From positions 1-42,364 of the forward strand of contig CAZSMR010000006.1 of the NCBI GenBank assembly GCA_964608185.1: a stretch of 42,364 bases of DNA. Direction: 5' to 3'. The notes under the pieces are model-generated. The model was not told where the DNA came from. It ran no database searches and saw only the letters and a program-made list of their open reading frames with translations. Of the stretch, positions 17,953 to 27,212 are shown in pieces. The DNA is from Porticoccus sp964608185 (lineage in GTDB: Bacteria > Pseudomonadota > Gammaproteobacteria > Pseudomonadales > Porticoccaceae). Made by a program: the position numbers and the translations under genes. Numbering within the stretch: the first letter of the stretch is position 1; each line of letters begins with the position of its first letter.

Positions 17953-20052
17953 TTGTCTCGAAAAACTCCTATCGTACGTTATCGCAATATTGGTATTTGT
18001 GCTCATGTGGATGCAGGAAAAACCACTACTACTGAGAGAGTACTGTTCTATACTGGGGTATCACATAAAATTGGTGAGGTGCATGATGGCGCATCTATTA
18101 TGGACTGGATGGAGCAAGAACAAGAGAGAGGAATCACAATAACTTCTGCAGCTACTACATGTTTTTGGAAAGGAATGGAGCAGCAGCTAGAAGAACACCA
18201 TATTAATATTATTGATACTCCAGGACATGTTGATTTCACGATAGAGGTAGAGCGATGCTTAAGAGTTTTAGATGGAGCCATCGTAGTACTTTGTGGGTCT
18301 TCTGGTGTTCAGCCACAAACAGAGACTGTTTGGCGGCAGGCTAATAAATACAATGTTCCTCGTCTAATTTTTATTAATAAAATGGATCGTACTGGGGCTG
18401 ATTTTAAGAAGGTGATAGAACAAATCGAAGCCAGATTAGGAGCTACAGCCGTTCCTATGCAGATGACTATAGGTGCCGAAGAAGGTTTTATTGGTGTGGT
18501 AGACTTAATAAAAATGAAGGCGATCTTATGGAATCAAGAGGATCAAGGCGTAACATTTAAATATGAAAAAGTGCCAGATGCTCTTCTCGATGATTGCAAT
18601 AGTATGCGAGAAAAAATTATTGAGGTAGCAGTTGAAGCAAGTGATGAATTGATGGAAAAATACCTTGAAGGTATAGAGCTTTCAGAATCAGAAATAAAAT
18701 CTGCTATTAGGCAGAGAACCTTAGAGAACGAAATTTTTCCTGTTTTTGGAGGCTCAGCATTCAAAAACAAGGGTGTTCAGGCAGTTTTAGATGCTGTCCT
18801 TGAGTACTTGCCATCTCCACTGGACGTCAAAGCTGTTGAGGATATTGATGGCAAGCAACTATCCTCCGATATTTTTCAGGTAAATGATGATGTGCCGTTT
18901 ACTGCACTGGCTTTTAAGGTCGCTACAGATCCCTTCGTAGGTACACTAACTTTTTTTCGAGTATATTCTGGAAAACTCAAAAGCGGTGACTCTATATATA
19001 ACTCTGTAAAAATGAAAAGAGAGCGAATTGGTAGAATGGTACAGATGCATGCCAATAGTCGAGAAGACATAAGTGAAGTTCGCGCAGGTGATATAGCGGC
19101 AGCCATTGGGTTGAAGGATGTGACCACAGGAGATACGCTTTGTGAAGAAAAATATAAAATTATCTTAGAGCGAATGGATTTTCCTGAACCAGTAATATCT
19201 GTAGCTGTTGAACCAAGGTCTCAGTCTGACCAAGAAAAAATGGGAGTTGCACTAGGAAAGCTTGCACAGGAAGATCCTTCTTTTCGCATTAGTATTGATG
19301 AGGAAACAGGACAAACCATTATGTCTGGTATGGGCGAACTGCACTTAGATATCTTAGTAGAACGTATGCGACGAGAGTTTGGTGTTCAGGCCAATATAGG
19401 AAAACCTCAAGTCGCTTATCGTGAAGCAATTCGAAGTACTGTAAATGTAGAAGGTAAATTTATTCGTCAATCAGGAGGTCGCGGTCAATACGGCCATGTT
19501 TGCATCAAGTTTGAGCCAGCAGACGACCCTGCTGTAGAAGGATTAATTTTTGTTAATGAGATAGCAGGAGGAGCAGTACCTAAAGAATACATACCAGCAA
19601 TCGAAAAAGGTATCACTGAGCAAATGCAAAATGGTGTATTAGTTGGATATCCGTTGCTTGGATTAAAGGCAACCCTGTTTGATGGATCCTATCATGATGT
19701 AGATTCCAATGAGTTAGCCTTCAAGATAGCAGGATCTATGGCGACTAAAAAACTTGCTCAAGATGGTGATGCAGTACTGCTTGAGCCAATAATGACAGTT
19801 GAAATAATAACCCCGGAAGCGAATATGGGAGACGTTGTTGGCGATCTTAATAGACGCCGTGGAATCATTCTTGGTATGGATGACGTCGCTATGGGTAAAA
19901 TTGTAAATGCTGAGGTGCCACTTGGAGAAATGTTTGGCTATGCAACTCATCTTAGGTCGGCAACTCAAGGACGCGCTACGTTTACTATGGAGTTTAACAA
20001 GTACTCTGAGGCTGCCCGTAATATTCTTGATCAGGTAATGGCTAAAAGATAA
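17953..20052 (+). CDS. fusA: Translation elongation factor G
   Basis: GTPase that drives translocation and, with RRF, ribosome recycling. G motifs are clear: AHVDAGKT, RGITIT, DTPGH and NKMD, followed by domains II-V with the domain IV loop around GGRGQYGHV. I choose the TTG at 17953 (MSRKTPIVRYRNIG), which matches E. coli MARTTPIARYRNIG in register and follows GTGAGG by five bases; an upstream TTG at 17938 lacks a binding site. The 699-residue product is close to E. coli (704). No tuf follows; it converges with a second EF-G gene 31 bases away. Confidence 0.97.
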   Translation: MSRKTPIVRYRNIGICAHVDAGKTTTTERVLFYTGVSHKIGEVHDGASIMDWMEQEQERGITITSAATTCFWKGMEQQLEEHHINIIDTPGHVDFTIEVERCLRVLDGAIVVLCGSSGVQPQTETVWRQANKYNVPRLIFINKMDRTGADFKKVIEQIEARLGATAVPMQMTIGAEEGFIGVVDLIKMKAILWNQEDQGVTFKYEKVPDALLDDCNSMREKIIEVAVEASDELMEKYLEGIELSESEIKSAIRQRTLENEIFPVFGGSAFKNKGVQAVLDAVLEYLPSPLDVKAVEDIDGKQLSSDIFQVNDDVPFTALAFKVATDPFVGTLTFFRVYSGKLKSGDSIYNSVKMKRERIGRMVQMHANSREDISEVRAGDIAAAIGLKDVTTGDTLCEEKYKIILERMDFPEPVISVAVEPRSQSDQEKMGVALGKLAQEDPSFRISIDEETGQTIMSGMGELHLDILVERMRREFGVQANIGKPQVAYREAIRSTVNVEGKFIRQSGGRGQYGHVCIKFEPADDPAVEGLIFVNEIAGGAVPKEYIPAIEKGITEQMQNGVLVGYPLLGLKATLFDGSYHDVDSNELAFKIAGSMATKKLAQDGDAVLLEPIMTVEIITPEANMGDVVGDLNRRRGIILGMDDVAMGKIVNAEVPLGEMFGYATHLRSATQGRATFTMEFNKYSEAARNILDQVMAKR

Positions 20053-20083
20053 AATTTAGCTAAACTTCAAATAAATAATCGGC

Positions 20084-22177
20084 CTATGATTTTGCCTCTT
20101 GTTCCTTTCTTTCCTTAGTTTCAAGAATCACTTGTTCGGAAACACTGTTAGGGCAGGCTGAATAATGTGAAAATTCCATTGAGAATTGACCGCGCCCAGA
20201 TGTCATTGTCCGAAGAGTTCCGATATAACCGAACATTTCTGCTAACGGAACGTCTGACTTGACCCGTACGCCTGTAACTCCTTTTTCTTGATCTTTAATC
20301 ATTCCACGGCGTCTATTAAGATCACCAATAACGTCACCTACATGATTATCAGGACTAAAGACGTCAACCTTCATTATAGGCTCAAGTAACTGTGGTTTTG
20401 CTTTCGGCATAGATTGGCGAAATGCACCTTTTGCTGCAATCTCAAATGCTATCGCAGAAGAATCGACCGCATGAAAACCCCCATCATAGAGTTGGATTTC
20501 AACGTCTAAGACTGGAAATCCTGCTAGAGGACCCTCTTCCATCATACCTTTAAATCCTTTTTCTATAGCAGGAAAAAATTCTTTAGGTACATTCCCTCCA
20601 ACTACAGTAGAAGTAAATTGAAATCCAGATCCAACTTCTCCTGGTTTGACGCGATAGTCTATTTTACCGAATTGACCTGAACCACCAGACTGCTTCTTAT
20701 GCGTATAGCTGTCTTCGATTGCTTGAGTAATGGTTTCTCTATATGCAACTTGTGGCTTACCTACCTCAAGTTCTACTCCATAAGTGCGCTTGAGTATATC
20801 TACTTTAATATCTAAATGTAGTTCACCCATACCTTTGAGTATCGTTTCCCCTGAGTCATCGTCTGTTTCGACACAAAAAGTAGGATCTTCTGCAACCATC
20901 TTTCCGATAGCTATACCCATTTTTTCTGAGCCACCTTTATCTTTTGGTTTTACAGAAATTGAAATGACTGGTTCTGGAAATATCATAGGCTCAAGAGTGC
21001 ATTCATGCTTTGGATCACATAAGGTTTGACCTGTTTTGACGCTTTTCAAACCGACAAGAGCAATTATGTCACCAGCTTGCGCTGAGTCTAGTTCTTTGCG
21101 GTCATCCGCATGCATTTCAACCATTCGACCAATGCGTTCAGTTTTTCCTGTAAAGGAATTAAGGATAGATGAACCTTTATTTAAAACACCTGAGTAGATA
21201 CGTATAAATGTTAGAGCGCCAAACCTATCATCCATGATCTTAAATGCAAGTGCCCGGAAGGGTTCTTCTCTAGATACAAGAGCTAACTCACCATTTGGTT
21301 CACCCAACTCATCTGTAAGAGGTTGAGGCTCAACGTCAGTAGGGCATGGTAAATAGTCAATCACAGAGTCCAAAACTAATTGAACACCCTTATTTTTGAA
21401 CGCTGAACCACATACTGTAGGAAAAAAGTCTAGCGCTATAGTTCCCTTACGAATGCAACGCTTCAAGTCTTCAATTGAAACCTCCTCTCCTTCCATGTAA
21501 GCCATCATTAAATCATCGTCTTGCTCGACAGCTGTTTCAACTAGCTGCTCTCGATATTTAGCAACAAGCTCAACCATGTCTGCAGGTATCCCTTCAACTT
21601 TGAAGTTTTCTGGCTGACCAGAGTCGTCCCATACGTAGGCCTTCTCTGTTAGGATATCAACAACACCAATAAAGTCGTCCTCTTGTCCAATAGGAAGTGT
21701 CATCACTAGTGGGTTTGCTCCAAGAACTTTTTTGATTTGTTCGACTACACGAAGGAAATCCGCACCTATCCTATCTAATTTATTAATAAAAATAATTCTT
21801 GCAACTTTAGAGTCGTTTGCATACCGCCAATTTGTCTCAGACTGTGGTTCTACGCCGCCCGATCCGCAGAATACACCAACACCTCCATCCAGAACTTTGA
21901 GTGAGCGGTAGACTTCAACCGTAAAGTCAACATGACCAGGTGTATCAATGATATTTAAGCGATGATCGTTCCAGAAGCAAGTAGTCGCAGCAGACTGAAT
22001 TGTTATTCCTCGCTCTTGTTCTTGCGTCATAAAGTCAGTAGTAGCTGCTCCGTCATGAACTTCACCAGTTTTATGTATTTTCCCAGTAAGTTTCAGGATG
22101 CGCTCAGTAGTCGTAGTTTTCCCCGCATCAACGTGGGCGAAAATTCCAATATTTCTATAGTTCGATAAATCGGTCAT
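20084..22177 (-). CDS. fusA2: Elongation factor G paralogue (EF-G2 / FusA2-like)
   Basis: A complete second EF-G of 697 residues, in the opposite direction to its neighbours. G motifs are intact (AHVDAGKT, RGITIQS, DTPGH, NKLD, CGSAF), and all five domains appear present, with a shortened GGSGQFGKIDY loop in domain IV and a charged C-terminal tail. It differs clearly from the adjacent fusA, so it is not a recent tandem copy. Paralogues of this kind (FusA2 of Pseudomonas) may specialise in translocation, recycling or stress, but which applies here cannot be told. It occupies the fusA-rpsJ gap where gammaproteobacteria usually have tufA. The start gives MTDLSNYRNIG. Confidence 0.93.
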   Translation of the reverse strand: MTDLSNYRNIGIFAHVDAGKTTTTERILKLTGKIHKTGEVHDGAATTDFMTQEQERGITIQSAATTCFWNDHRLNIIDTPGHVDFTVEVYRSLKVLDGGVGVFCGSGGVEPQSETNWRYANDSKVARIIFINKLDRIGADFLRVVEQIKKVLGANPLVMTLPIGQEDDFIGVVDILTEKAYVWDDSGQPENFKVEGIPADMVELVAKYREQLVETAVEQDDDLMMAYMEGEEVSIEDLKRCIRKGTIALDFFPTVCGSAFKNKGVQLVLDSVIDYLPCPTDVEPQPLTDELGEPNGELALVSREEPFRALAFKIMDDRFGALTFIRIYSGVLNKGSSILNSFTGKTERIGRMVEMHADDRKELDSAQAGDIIALVGLKSVKTGQTLCDPKHECTLEPMIFPEPVISISVKPKDKGGSEKMGIAIGKMVAEDPTFCVETDDDSGETILKGMGELHLDIKVDILKRTYGVELEVGKPQVAYRETITQAIEDSYTHKKQSGGSGQFGKIDYRVKPGEVGSGFQFTSTVVGGNVPKEFFPAIEKGFKGMMEEGPLAGFPVLDVEIQLYDGGFHAVDSSAIAFEIAAKGAFRQSMPKAKPQLLEPIMKVDVFSPDNHVGDVIGDLNRRRGMIKDQEKGVTGVRVKSDVPLAEMFGYIGTLRTMTSGRGQFSMEFSHYSACPNSVSEQVILETKERKEQEAKS

Positions 22178-22222
22178 TGTATTACTCTGTGTAAAGTTTG
22201 AGTGGACTTAAAAATGCGCGTA

Positions 22223-22228
22223 ATTATA
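22223..22228 (-). promoter_or_regulatory. Possible -10 of fusA2
   Basis: On the minus strand TATAAT is followed by TACGCGC, a GC-rich discriminator, about 45 bases before the fusA2 ATG. No convincing -35 lies 16-18 bases upstream, so this is tentative. Confidence 0.35.
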
Positions 22229-22491
22229 CAAGAATTATTTTGGTTTATTGATAAATTTTTGGAAATTAGTTGTAAAAAGTTCAAAAAATAGGCAATTTCA
22301 ACCATTTTGGCAGTTATTGCGCCTTTAATATTCAAAATCTATCATTATTTTCTTTGTGATGTGCAAAAATAATAACAGATTTTGGTTCAATCATAGTTAA
22401 TTAGAATTCTTAGTCCAGTCTTAAATTTTAGGAAAAAAGATTGGTTAACGTAAATATTGTGAGAACAAATAAATAAAGGTAGCCGTTATGC

Positions 22492-22520
22492 TTGACACGG
22501 GCAACTCCCAGACTTAAAAT
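22492..22520 (+). promoter_or_regulatory. Sigma70-type promoter of the S10 operon
   Basis: A consensus TTGACA (22492-22497) and TAAAAT (22515-22520) are exactly 17 bases apart and followed by CTCGCCTCC. The predicted start near 22527 gives a leader of about 78 bases, shorter than the L4-regulated leader of E. coli. Confidence 0.75.
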
Positions 22521-22604
22521 CTCGCCTCCATTTTTCAAGGTCCTGACAAACTTGCAGGATCTGTCGGCTCTTTTACAGTAACTAGATAGTTGGAGTTTGG
22601 TTCC

Positions 22605-22916
22605 ATGAAGGATCAACGTATTCGTATTCGTCTTAAAGCTTTTGATCACGCATTGATCGATGCTTCGACACAAGAGATTGTTGAAACGGCAAAACGTACT
22701 GGCGCTCAAATTCGTGGGCCAATACCATTGCCTACTCGCAAAGAACGCTTCACTATCTTAACTTCTCCGCATGTTAACAAAGATGCGCGAGATCAGTATG
22801 AAATTCGCACTCACAAAAGATTATTAGATATAGTTGAGCCAACAGAGAAAACAGTAGATGCCCTAATGAAGTTAGATTTAGCTGCAGGGGTGGAAGTACA
22901 GATTAGCTTGGGTTAA
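22605..22916 (+). CDS. rpsJ: 30S ribosomal protein S10
   Basis: S10 is part of the 30S head and, as NusE, joins NusB in antitermination and binds NusG. The 103-residue protein (same as E. coli) starts MKDQRIRIRLKAFDH. The ATG at 22605 follows TGGAG by nine bases; a TTG at 22590 would add five residues not found in the family. First gene of the S10 operon. Confidence 0.98.
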   Translation: MKDQRIRIRLKAFDHALIDASTQEIVETAKRTGAQIRGPIPLPTRKERFTILTSPHVNKDARDQYEIRTHKRLLDIVEPTEKTVDALMKLDLAAGVEVQISLG

Positions 22917-22944
22917 TCAAGCTATTAACATAATTAAGCCCATG

Positions 22945-23007
22945 CCCAGCCAACGCTTGGCGGGTGTAACGCTTTGAAATAGGCGGCCATAGCGGGTAAA
23001 AGCCCCG
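22945..23007 (+). other. Two hairpins in the rpsJ-rplC gap
   Basis: CCC-A-GCCAA (22945-22953) pairs with TTGGC-GGG (22957-22964) with one bulged A, and CGGG (22993-22996) pairs with CCCG (23004-23007). The gap is GC-richer than its surroundings and ends 20 bases before rplC. It may be a leader regulating rplC onward; no known motif recognised. Confidence 0.35.
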
Positions 23008-23027
23008 TACACTATGAGGTTGTTAAA

Positions 23028-23660
23028 ATGACTATTGGTATCGTCGGCCGTAAAAGCGGTATGACTCGTATTTTCAATGATAAAGGAGCTTCAATCCCAG
23101 TAACAGTGGTTGAGGTTGAACCTAATCGCATTACTCAAATTAAAACTGATGAGATAGATGGGTATTCTGCTGTGCAGGTAACTGTTGGATCTCGTCGTTC
23201 CTCCCATGTTAGTAAATCTGAGGCTGGACACTTTGCAAAAGCAGGAGTTGAAGCTGGTCGAGGCATTTGGGAGCTTCGTCTTGATGGATCTACTGAAGCT
23301 AAAGTTGGAGAAAGTATCGCTGTTGACCAATTTTCTATAGGCCAAAAAGTTGATGTTACTGGAACTTCAAAAGGTAAAGGGTACGCAGGGGTTATAAAAC
23401 GCTGGAATTTCCAGATGCAAGATGCCACGCACGGCAACTCTTTATCTCACCGTGCTCATGGTTCTACTGGCCAGTGTCAAACTCCTGGCCGAGTGTGGAA
23501 AGGCAAAAAAATGTCAGGCCATATGGGTAGTGAACAAGTAACTACGCAGAATTTAGAAATAGTACGCATTGATTCCGAGCGTAATTTGCTTCTTATCAAA
23601 GGGGCGGTGCCGGGTGCACCGGGTGGCGATATTATTGTTCGTGTTGCTGAGAAGAGCTGA
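23028..23660 (+). CDS. rplC: 50S ribosomal protein L3
   Basis: An early assembly protein near the peptidyl transferase centre. The 210-residue protein (E. coli 209) has the long central extension RWNFQMQDATHGNSLSHR and GQCQTPGRVWKGKKMSGHMG, which includes the glutamine methylated by PrmB in E. coli. The ATG follows a GAGGTTG site. rplD begins 11 bases after the stop. Confidence 0.98.
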   Translation: MTIGIVGRKSGMTRIFNDKGASIPVTVVEVEPNRITQIKTDEIDGYSAVQVTVGSRRSSHVSKSEAGHFAKAGVEAGRGIWELRLDGSTEAKVGESIAVDQFSIGQKVDVTGTSKGKGYAGVIKRWNFQMQDATHGNSLSHRAHGSTGQCQTPGRVWKGKKMSGHMGSEQVTTQNLEIVRIDSERNLLLIKGAVPGAPGGDIIVRVAEKS

Positions 23661-23671
23661 GGAAACCGTTG

Positions 23672-24289
23672 ATGGAATTAAGTATTTCAAAAACCAAAGG
23701 TAAGGCAGAGACAATAGAGGTTTCTGACTTAGCTTTTGGTAAAGAATTTAATCAAGATTTAGTACATCAGACAGTAACTGCTTACTTAGCTGGTGCTCGT
23801 CAAGGTACTAGGGCTCAAAAAAACCGTGCTGCAGTCTCCGGCGGGGGAAGAAAACCATGGAATCAAAAAGGTTCTGGTCGTGCTAGGGCTGGTACTATTC
23901 GAAGCCCAATATGGCGCTCTGGTGGTGTTACATTTGCCGCTCAACCCCAAGATCATTCACAAAAGCTAAACAGAAAAATGTATCGAGCAGCAATGAGATC
24001 TATTTTCTCTGAGTTGGCTCGACAGGATAGACTGATTGTAGTGAAAGATTTTGATCTTAAAGAACCAAAAACTAAGGCTTTAATAAATAAGTTAGGTGAC
24101 TATAAATTAGAGCAGGATGTTTTGATCGTAACTGAAGAAGTTACCGAAAATCTTTATCTGTCATCTAGGAATTTACATAAAGTCGATGTTAGTGATGCTT
24201 TGGGAATTGATCCTGTGAGTTTAATTCGCTTTGAAAAAGTATTAGTAACTGTATCTGCGCTGAAGAAAATTGAGGAGATGCTAGGATGA
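23672..24289 (+). CDS. rplD: 50S ribosomal protein L4
   Basis: L4 lines the exit tunnel and in E. coli regulates the S10 operon by attenuation and translation control. The 205-residue protein has the tunnel loop rich in Gly and basic residues (GGGRKPWNQKGSGRARAGT, about 60-78). I use the ATG at 23672 (MELSISKTKG), nine bases after GAGGA, rather than the TTG just before it. It overlaps rplW by four bases. Confidence 0.97.
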   Translation: MELSISKTKGKAETIEVSDLAFGKEFNQDLVHQTVTAYLAGARQGTRAQKNRAAVSGGGRKPWNQKGSGRARAGTIRSPIWRSGGVTFAAQPQDHSQKLNRKMYRAAMRSIFSELARQDRLIVVKDFDLKEPKTKALINKLGDYKLEQDVLIVTEEVTENLYLSSRNLHKVDVSDALGIDPVSLIRFEKVLVTVSALKKIEEMLG

Positions 24290-24582
24290 ATCAAACACGC
24301 ATTTTCAAAATTTTGTTAGGACCTCATTTTACAGAAAAAGCAACTTCTGCAGTCAGTTCTGCAAATCAAGTAGTTTTTAAGGTTGTAGTAAATGCTACGA
24401 AACCTGAAATTAAAGCAGCAGTTGAGAAACTTTTTGACGTAAAAGTATTAGGTGTCTCGGTAGCTTTGATGAAAGGCAAGACAAAGCAAACAAAAAATGG
24501 GTTAGGGAAGCGTTCTAACTGGAAGAAAGCATATGTTCGTTTAGAGCAGGGTCAAGAAATTGACTTTGCATCTGTAGAGTAA
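24286..24582 (+). CDS. rplW: 50S ribosomal protein L23
   Basis: L23 sits at the tunnel exit and docks trigger factor and SRP. The 98-residue protein (E. coli 100) has ILLGPHFTEKAT and the basic KTKQTKNGLGKRSNWKKAYV loop. It starts within the rplD stop (ATGA), so it is translationally coupled. Confidence 0.97.
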   Translation: MNQTRIFKILLGPHFTEKATSAVSSANQVVFKVVVNATKPEIKAAVEKLFDVKVLGVSVALMKGKTKQTKNGLGKRSNWKKAYVRLEQGQEIDFASVE

Positions 24583-24598
24583 AAGGGAAGTAATTGAA

Positions 24599-25426
24599 AT
24601 GCCAGTTATAAAAAGAAAGCCAACGTCCCCAGGCCGCAGACATGTAATTAGTGTCGTAAACCCTGATCTGCACAAAGGTGACCCTTATGCTCCTTTACTT
24701 GAAAGCCAATCAAAGTCTGGCGGCCGTAATAATAACGGCAGAATTACTACTCGACATATAGGTGGTGGACATAAAAGACACTATCGTTTAATTGACTTTA
24801 AGCGAAATAAGGATGGTATTCCAGCTACAGTCGAACGTTTAGAATATGATCCTAATAGAACCCCATATATAGCGTTACTATGTTATTCCGATGGAGAGCG
24901 TCGTTATATAATCGCACCTAAAGATATAGCTGCTGGGGATATAATTGAATCAGGAGAAGCTGTAGCTATTAAAACTGGAAATACTCTACCTCTTGCAAAT
25001 ATCCCTGTTGGAGGGATTGTGCATTGTGTAGAAATGAAGCCAGGTAAGGGCGCTCAAATTGCCCGAAGTGCCGGAACGTCGGCGCAGTTAATAGCGAGAG
25101 AAGGACAGTATGCAACCCTTCGATTAAGAAGTGGTGAAATGCGAAAAATTCCTGTAGCTTGCCGCGCTACTATAGGAGAAGTATCAAATAGTGAGCATAG
25201 TTTGCGCTCCCTAGGTAAGGCTGGTGCTACTCGTTGGAGAGGTGTTAGACCTACTGTTCGTGGTGTCGTTATGAACCCAGTCGATCATCCGCATGGCGGT
25301 GGTGAAGGTCGAACGTCAGGAGGACGTCACCCAGTATCTCCATGGGGACTGCCTACAAAAGGCTATAAAACACGTAAAAATAAGCGCACGGATAATATGA
25401 TTGTCCGTAGACGTACCAAAAAATAA
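24599..25426 (+). CDS. rplB: 50S ribosomal protein L2
   Basis: L2 is needed for subunit association and peptidyl transferase activity. The 275-residue protein contains the conserved MNPVDHPHGGGEG near the C-terminus, including the histidine linked to peptide bond formation, and ends in a basic tail. GGGAAG precedes the ATG. Length is typical (E. coli 273). Confidence 0.98.
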   Translation: MPVIKRKPTSPGRRHVISVVNPDLHKGDPYAPLLESQSKSGGRNNNGRITTRHIGGGHKRHYRLIDFKRNKDGIPATVERLEYDPNRTPYIALLCYSDGERRYIIAPKDIAAGDIIESGEAVAIKTGNTLPLANIPVGGIVHCVEMKPGKGAQIARSAGTSAQLIAREGQYATLRLRSGEMRKIPVACRATIGEVSNSEHSLRSLGKAGATRWRGVRPTVRGVVMNPVDHPHGGGEGRTSGGRHPVSPWGLPTKGYKTRKNKRTDNMIVRRRTKK

Positions 25427-25449
25427 TATAAGAGAATGAGGAAATAATA

Positions 25450-25725
25450 GTGTCACGCTCTCTAAAAAAAGGACCTTTTCTTGACTTGCATTTGATGAAA
25501 AAAGTCGATGAAGCAAGGGAAAAAAACGATAGGCGTCCAATCAAAACTTGGTCTCGTCGCTCAATGGTAAGTCCAGATATGGTTGGTTTAACTATCGCTG
25601 TTCATAACGGAAGGCAGCACGTCCCTGTGTTGATCAATGAAGAGATGGTTGGTCACAAGTTGGGTGAATTTGCTCCAACACGAACTTTTCGCGGACATGT
25701 TGCGGATAGAAAAATTAAAGTTTAG
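25450..25725 (+). CDS. rpsS: 30S ribosomal protein S19
   Basis: S19 binds 16S rRNA in the 30S head near the A-site finger. The 91-residue protein starts MSRSLKKGPFLDLHL, as in the family (E. coli 92), and uses a GTG start at 25450 with GAGGAAA upstream. The conserved GHKLGEFAPTRTF lies near the C-terminus. Confidence 0.97.
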   Translation: MSRSLKKGPFLDLHLMKKVDEAREKNDRRPIKTWSRRSMVSPDMVGLTIAVHNGRQHVPVLINEEMVGHKLGEFAPTRTFRGHVADRKIKV

Positions 25726-25749
25726 GAAGTATTTAAGGGGTAAATGACT

Positions 25750-26091
25750 GTGGAAGTAGCTGCTGTATTGCGCGGTACTAAATTATCGGCTCAAAAAGCT
25801 AGACTTGTTGCCGACCAAGTGAGAGGAAAGCCTGTAGAGGTAGCTTTAGATATTCTCACATTTAGTGACAAAAAAGGTGCTGGTATTATTAAAAAAATAC
25901 TATTGTCTGCAATTGCTAATGCTGAACATAATGAAGGCGCTGATGTAGATGAGCTTTCTGTATCCACAATTCATGTTGATGAAGGCACAACGCTCAAGCG
26001 AGTAAGGGCTCGTGCGAAGGGTAGAGCCGATCAAATACTAAAGCGTCATTGCCATATAACTGTAAAAGTTGCTGACGGGGAGACCGTTTAA
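25750..26091 (+). CDS. rplV: 50S ribosomal protein L22
   Basis: L22 spans the 50S and lines the exit tunnel with a long beta hairpin (about 80-100, including RVRARAKGRADQILKR), a site of macrolide resistance mutations in other species. I prefer the GTG at 25750 (MEVAAVLRG), which fits Pseudomonas L22 in register and is nine bases from AAGGGG. An ATG at 25744, only three bases from that site, would add two residues and cannot be excluded. The stop overlaps the rpsC start by one base. Confidence 0.95.
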   Translation: MEVAAVLRGTKLSAQKARLVADQVRGKPVEVALDILTFSDKKGAGIIKKILLSAIANAEHNEGADVDELSVSTIHVDEGTTLKRVRARAKGRADQILKRHCHITVKVADGETV

Positions 26092-26765
26092 TGGGACAAA
26101 AAGTACATCCAAATGGGATTCGTCTGGGTATTGTTAAAAAACATACCTCAGTCTGGTATGCCGGCCAAAAAGATTACGCAGATAAACTTAATTCAGATCT
26201 ATCTTTGCGAGAATTTCTAAGAAAAGAACTATCTGGTGCATCAGTTAGTCGAATAGATATAGAGCGACCAGCACAAACTGCGCGCATTACTATCCATACA
26301 GCTAGACCGGGGATTGTTATAGGAAAAAAAGGAGAAGGTGCTGAGCGCTTACGTAATAAGTTATCCGAAAAAATCGATGTGCCAGTTCACATCAATATAG
26401 AAGAAATACGTAAGCCTGATTTAGATGCATTATTGGTCGCACAAAGTGTAGCTCAACAACTAGAGCGTCGTGTCATGTTTCGACGAGCTACCAAAAGAGC
26501 AGTTCAAAATGCTATGCGCCAAGGCGCAAAAGGTATAAAAATTCAAGTTGGTGGCCGTCTCGGCGGTGCTGAAATTGCTCGATCAGAATGGATTAGAGAA
26601 GGGCGCGTCCCTCTCCATACATTCAGAGCAGATATCGATTATAACACCGCAGAAGCTGCGACCACCTACGGCATAATTGGTGTTAAAGTTTGGATATTTA
26701 AAGGCGAAGTATTTGGGGCTGAAGAAGATACGAAGACTCCAACTACAAATCAACCAATAAAATAA
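26091..26765 (+). CDS. rpsC: 30S ribosomal protein S3
   Basis: S3 guards the mRNA entry channel and has helicase function with S4. The 224-residue protein has the KH-type domain with GIVIGKKGEGAERLR and the QVGGRLGGAEIAR segment in the C-terminal domain. It is somewhat shorter than E. coli S3 (233), with a short tail. TAATG overlap with rplV indicates coupling. Confidence 0.98.
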   Translation: MGQKVHPNGIRLGIVKKHTSVWYAGQKDYADKLNSDLSLREFLRKELSGASVSRIDIERPAQTARITIHTARPGIVIGKKGEGAERLRNKLSEKIDVPVHINIEEIRKPDLDALLVAQSVAQQLERRVMFRRATKRAVQNAMRQGAKGIKIQVGGRLGGAEIARSEWIREGRVPLHTFRADIDYNTAEAATTYGIIGVKVWIFKGEVFGAEEDTKTPTTNQPIK

Positions 26766-26798
26766 GAAATTAAGATAGCGAGTTAAGGGTTAAGCGAG

Positions 26799-27212
26799 AT
26801 GTTGCAACCAAAACGTACAAAATTCCGTAAGCAACACACCGGTCGTAACCGAGGTCTTGCTTCCCGTGGAAGCAAAATAAGCTTCGGTGAATTTGGCTTG
26901 AAAGCAGTCGGCCGCGGTCGGTTAACTGCACGTCAAATTGAAGCAGCGCGTCGTGCTATGACTAGGCATATCAAGCGCGGCGGTAAAATATGGATTAGGG
27001 TTTTCCCTGATAAACCAATAACTAATAAACCCCTTGAAGTTAGAATGGGGAAAGGTAAGGGTAACGTAGAATATTGGGTTGCTCAGATTCAACCAGGCAG
27101 GTTACTTTATGAAATGGATGGCGTGTCTGAAGAATTAGCCCGAGAAGCGTTTGCACTAGGAGCCGCTAAATTACCTATTAAAACAACCTTTGTTAAAAGG
27201 TCGGTGATGTAA
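26799..27212 (+). CDS. rplP: 50S ribosomal protein L16
   Basis: L16 organises the A-site region of the 50S. The 137-residue protein starts MLQPKRTKFRKQHTGRNRG and contains WIRVFPDKPITNKP and RMGKGKGNVEYWVA, both diagnostic. Same size as E. coli (136). Its stop overlaps the rpmC start by one base. Confidence 0.98.
   Translation: MLQPKRTKFRKQHTGRNRGLASRGSKISFGEFGLKAVGRGRLTARQIEAARRAMTRHIKRGGKIWIRVFPDKPITNKPLEVRMGKGKGNVEYWVAQIQPGRLLYEMDGVSEELAREAFALGAAKLPIKTTFVKRSVM

Larger units (their letters stand above)
22178..22604. other. 427-base divergent intergenic region between fusA2 and rpsJ
   Basis: No gene is visible. It holds the minus-strand -10 for fusA2 at 22223-22228 and the rpsJ promoter at 22492-22520. 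The roughly 260 bases between are very AT-rich with no clear repeat, tRNA or ORF. The rpsJ leader (about 22527-22604) has a small stem TCCTG/CAGGA (22542-22558 region) but no obvious long L4-type structure. Confidence 0.6.
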
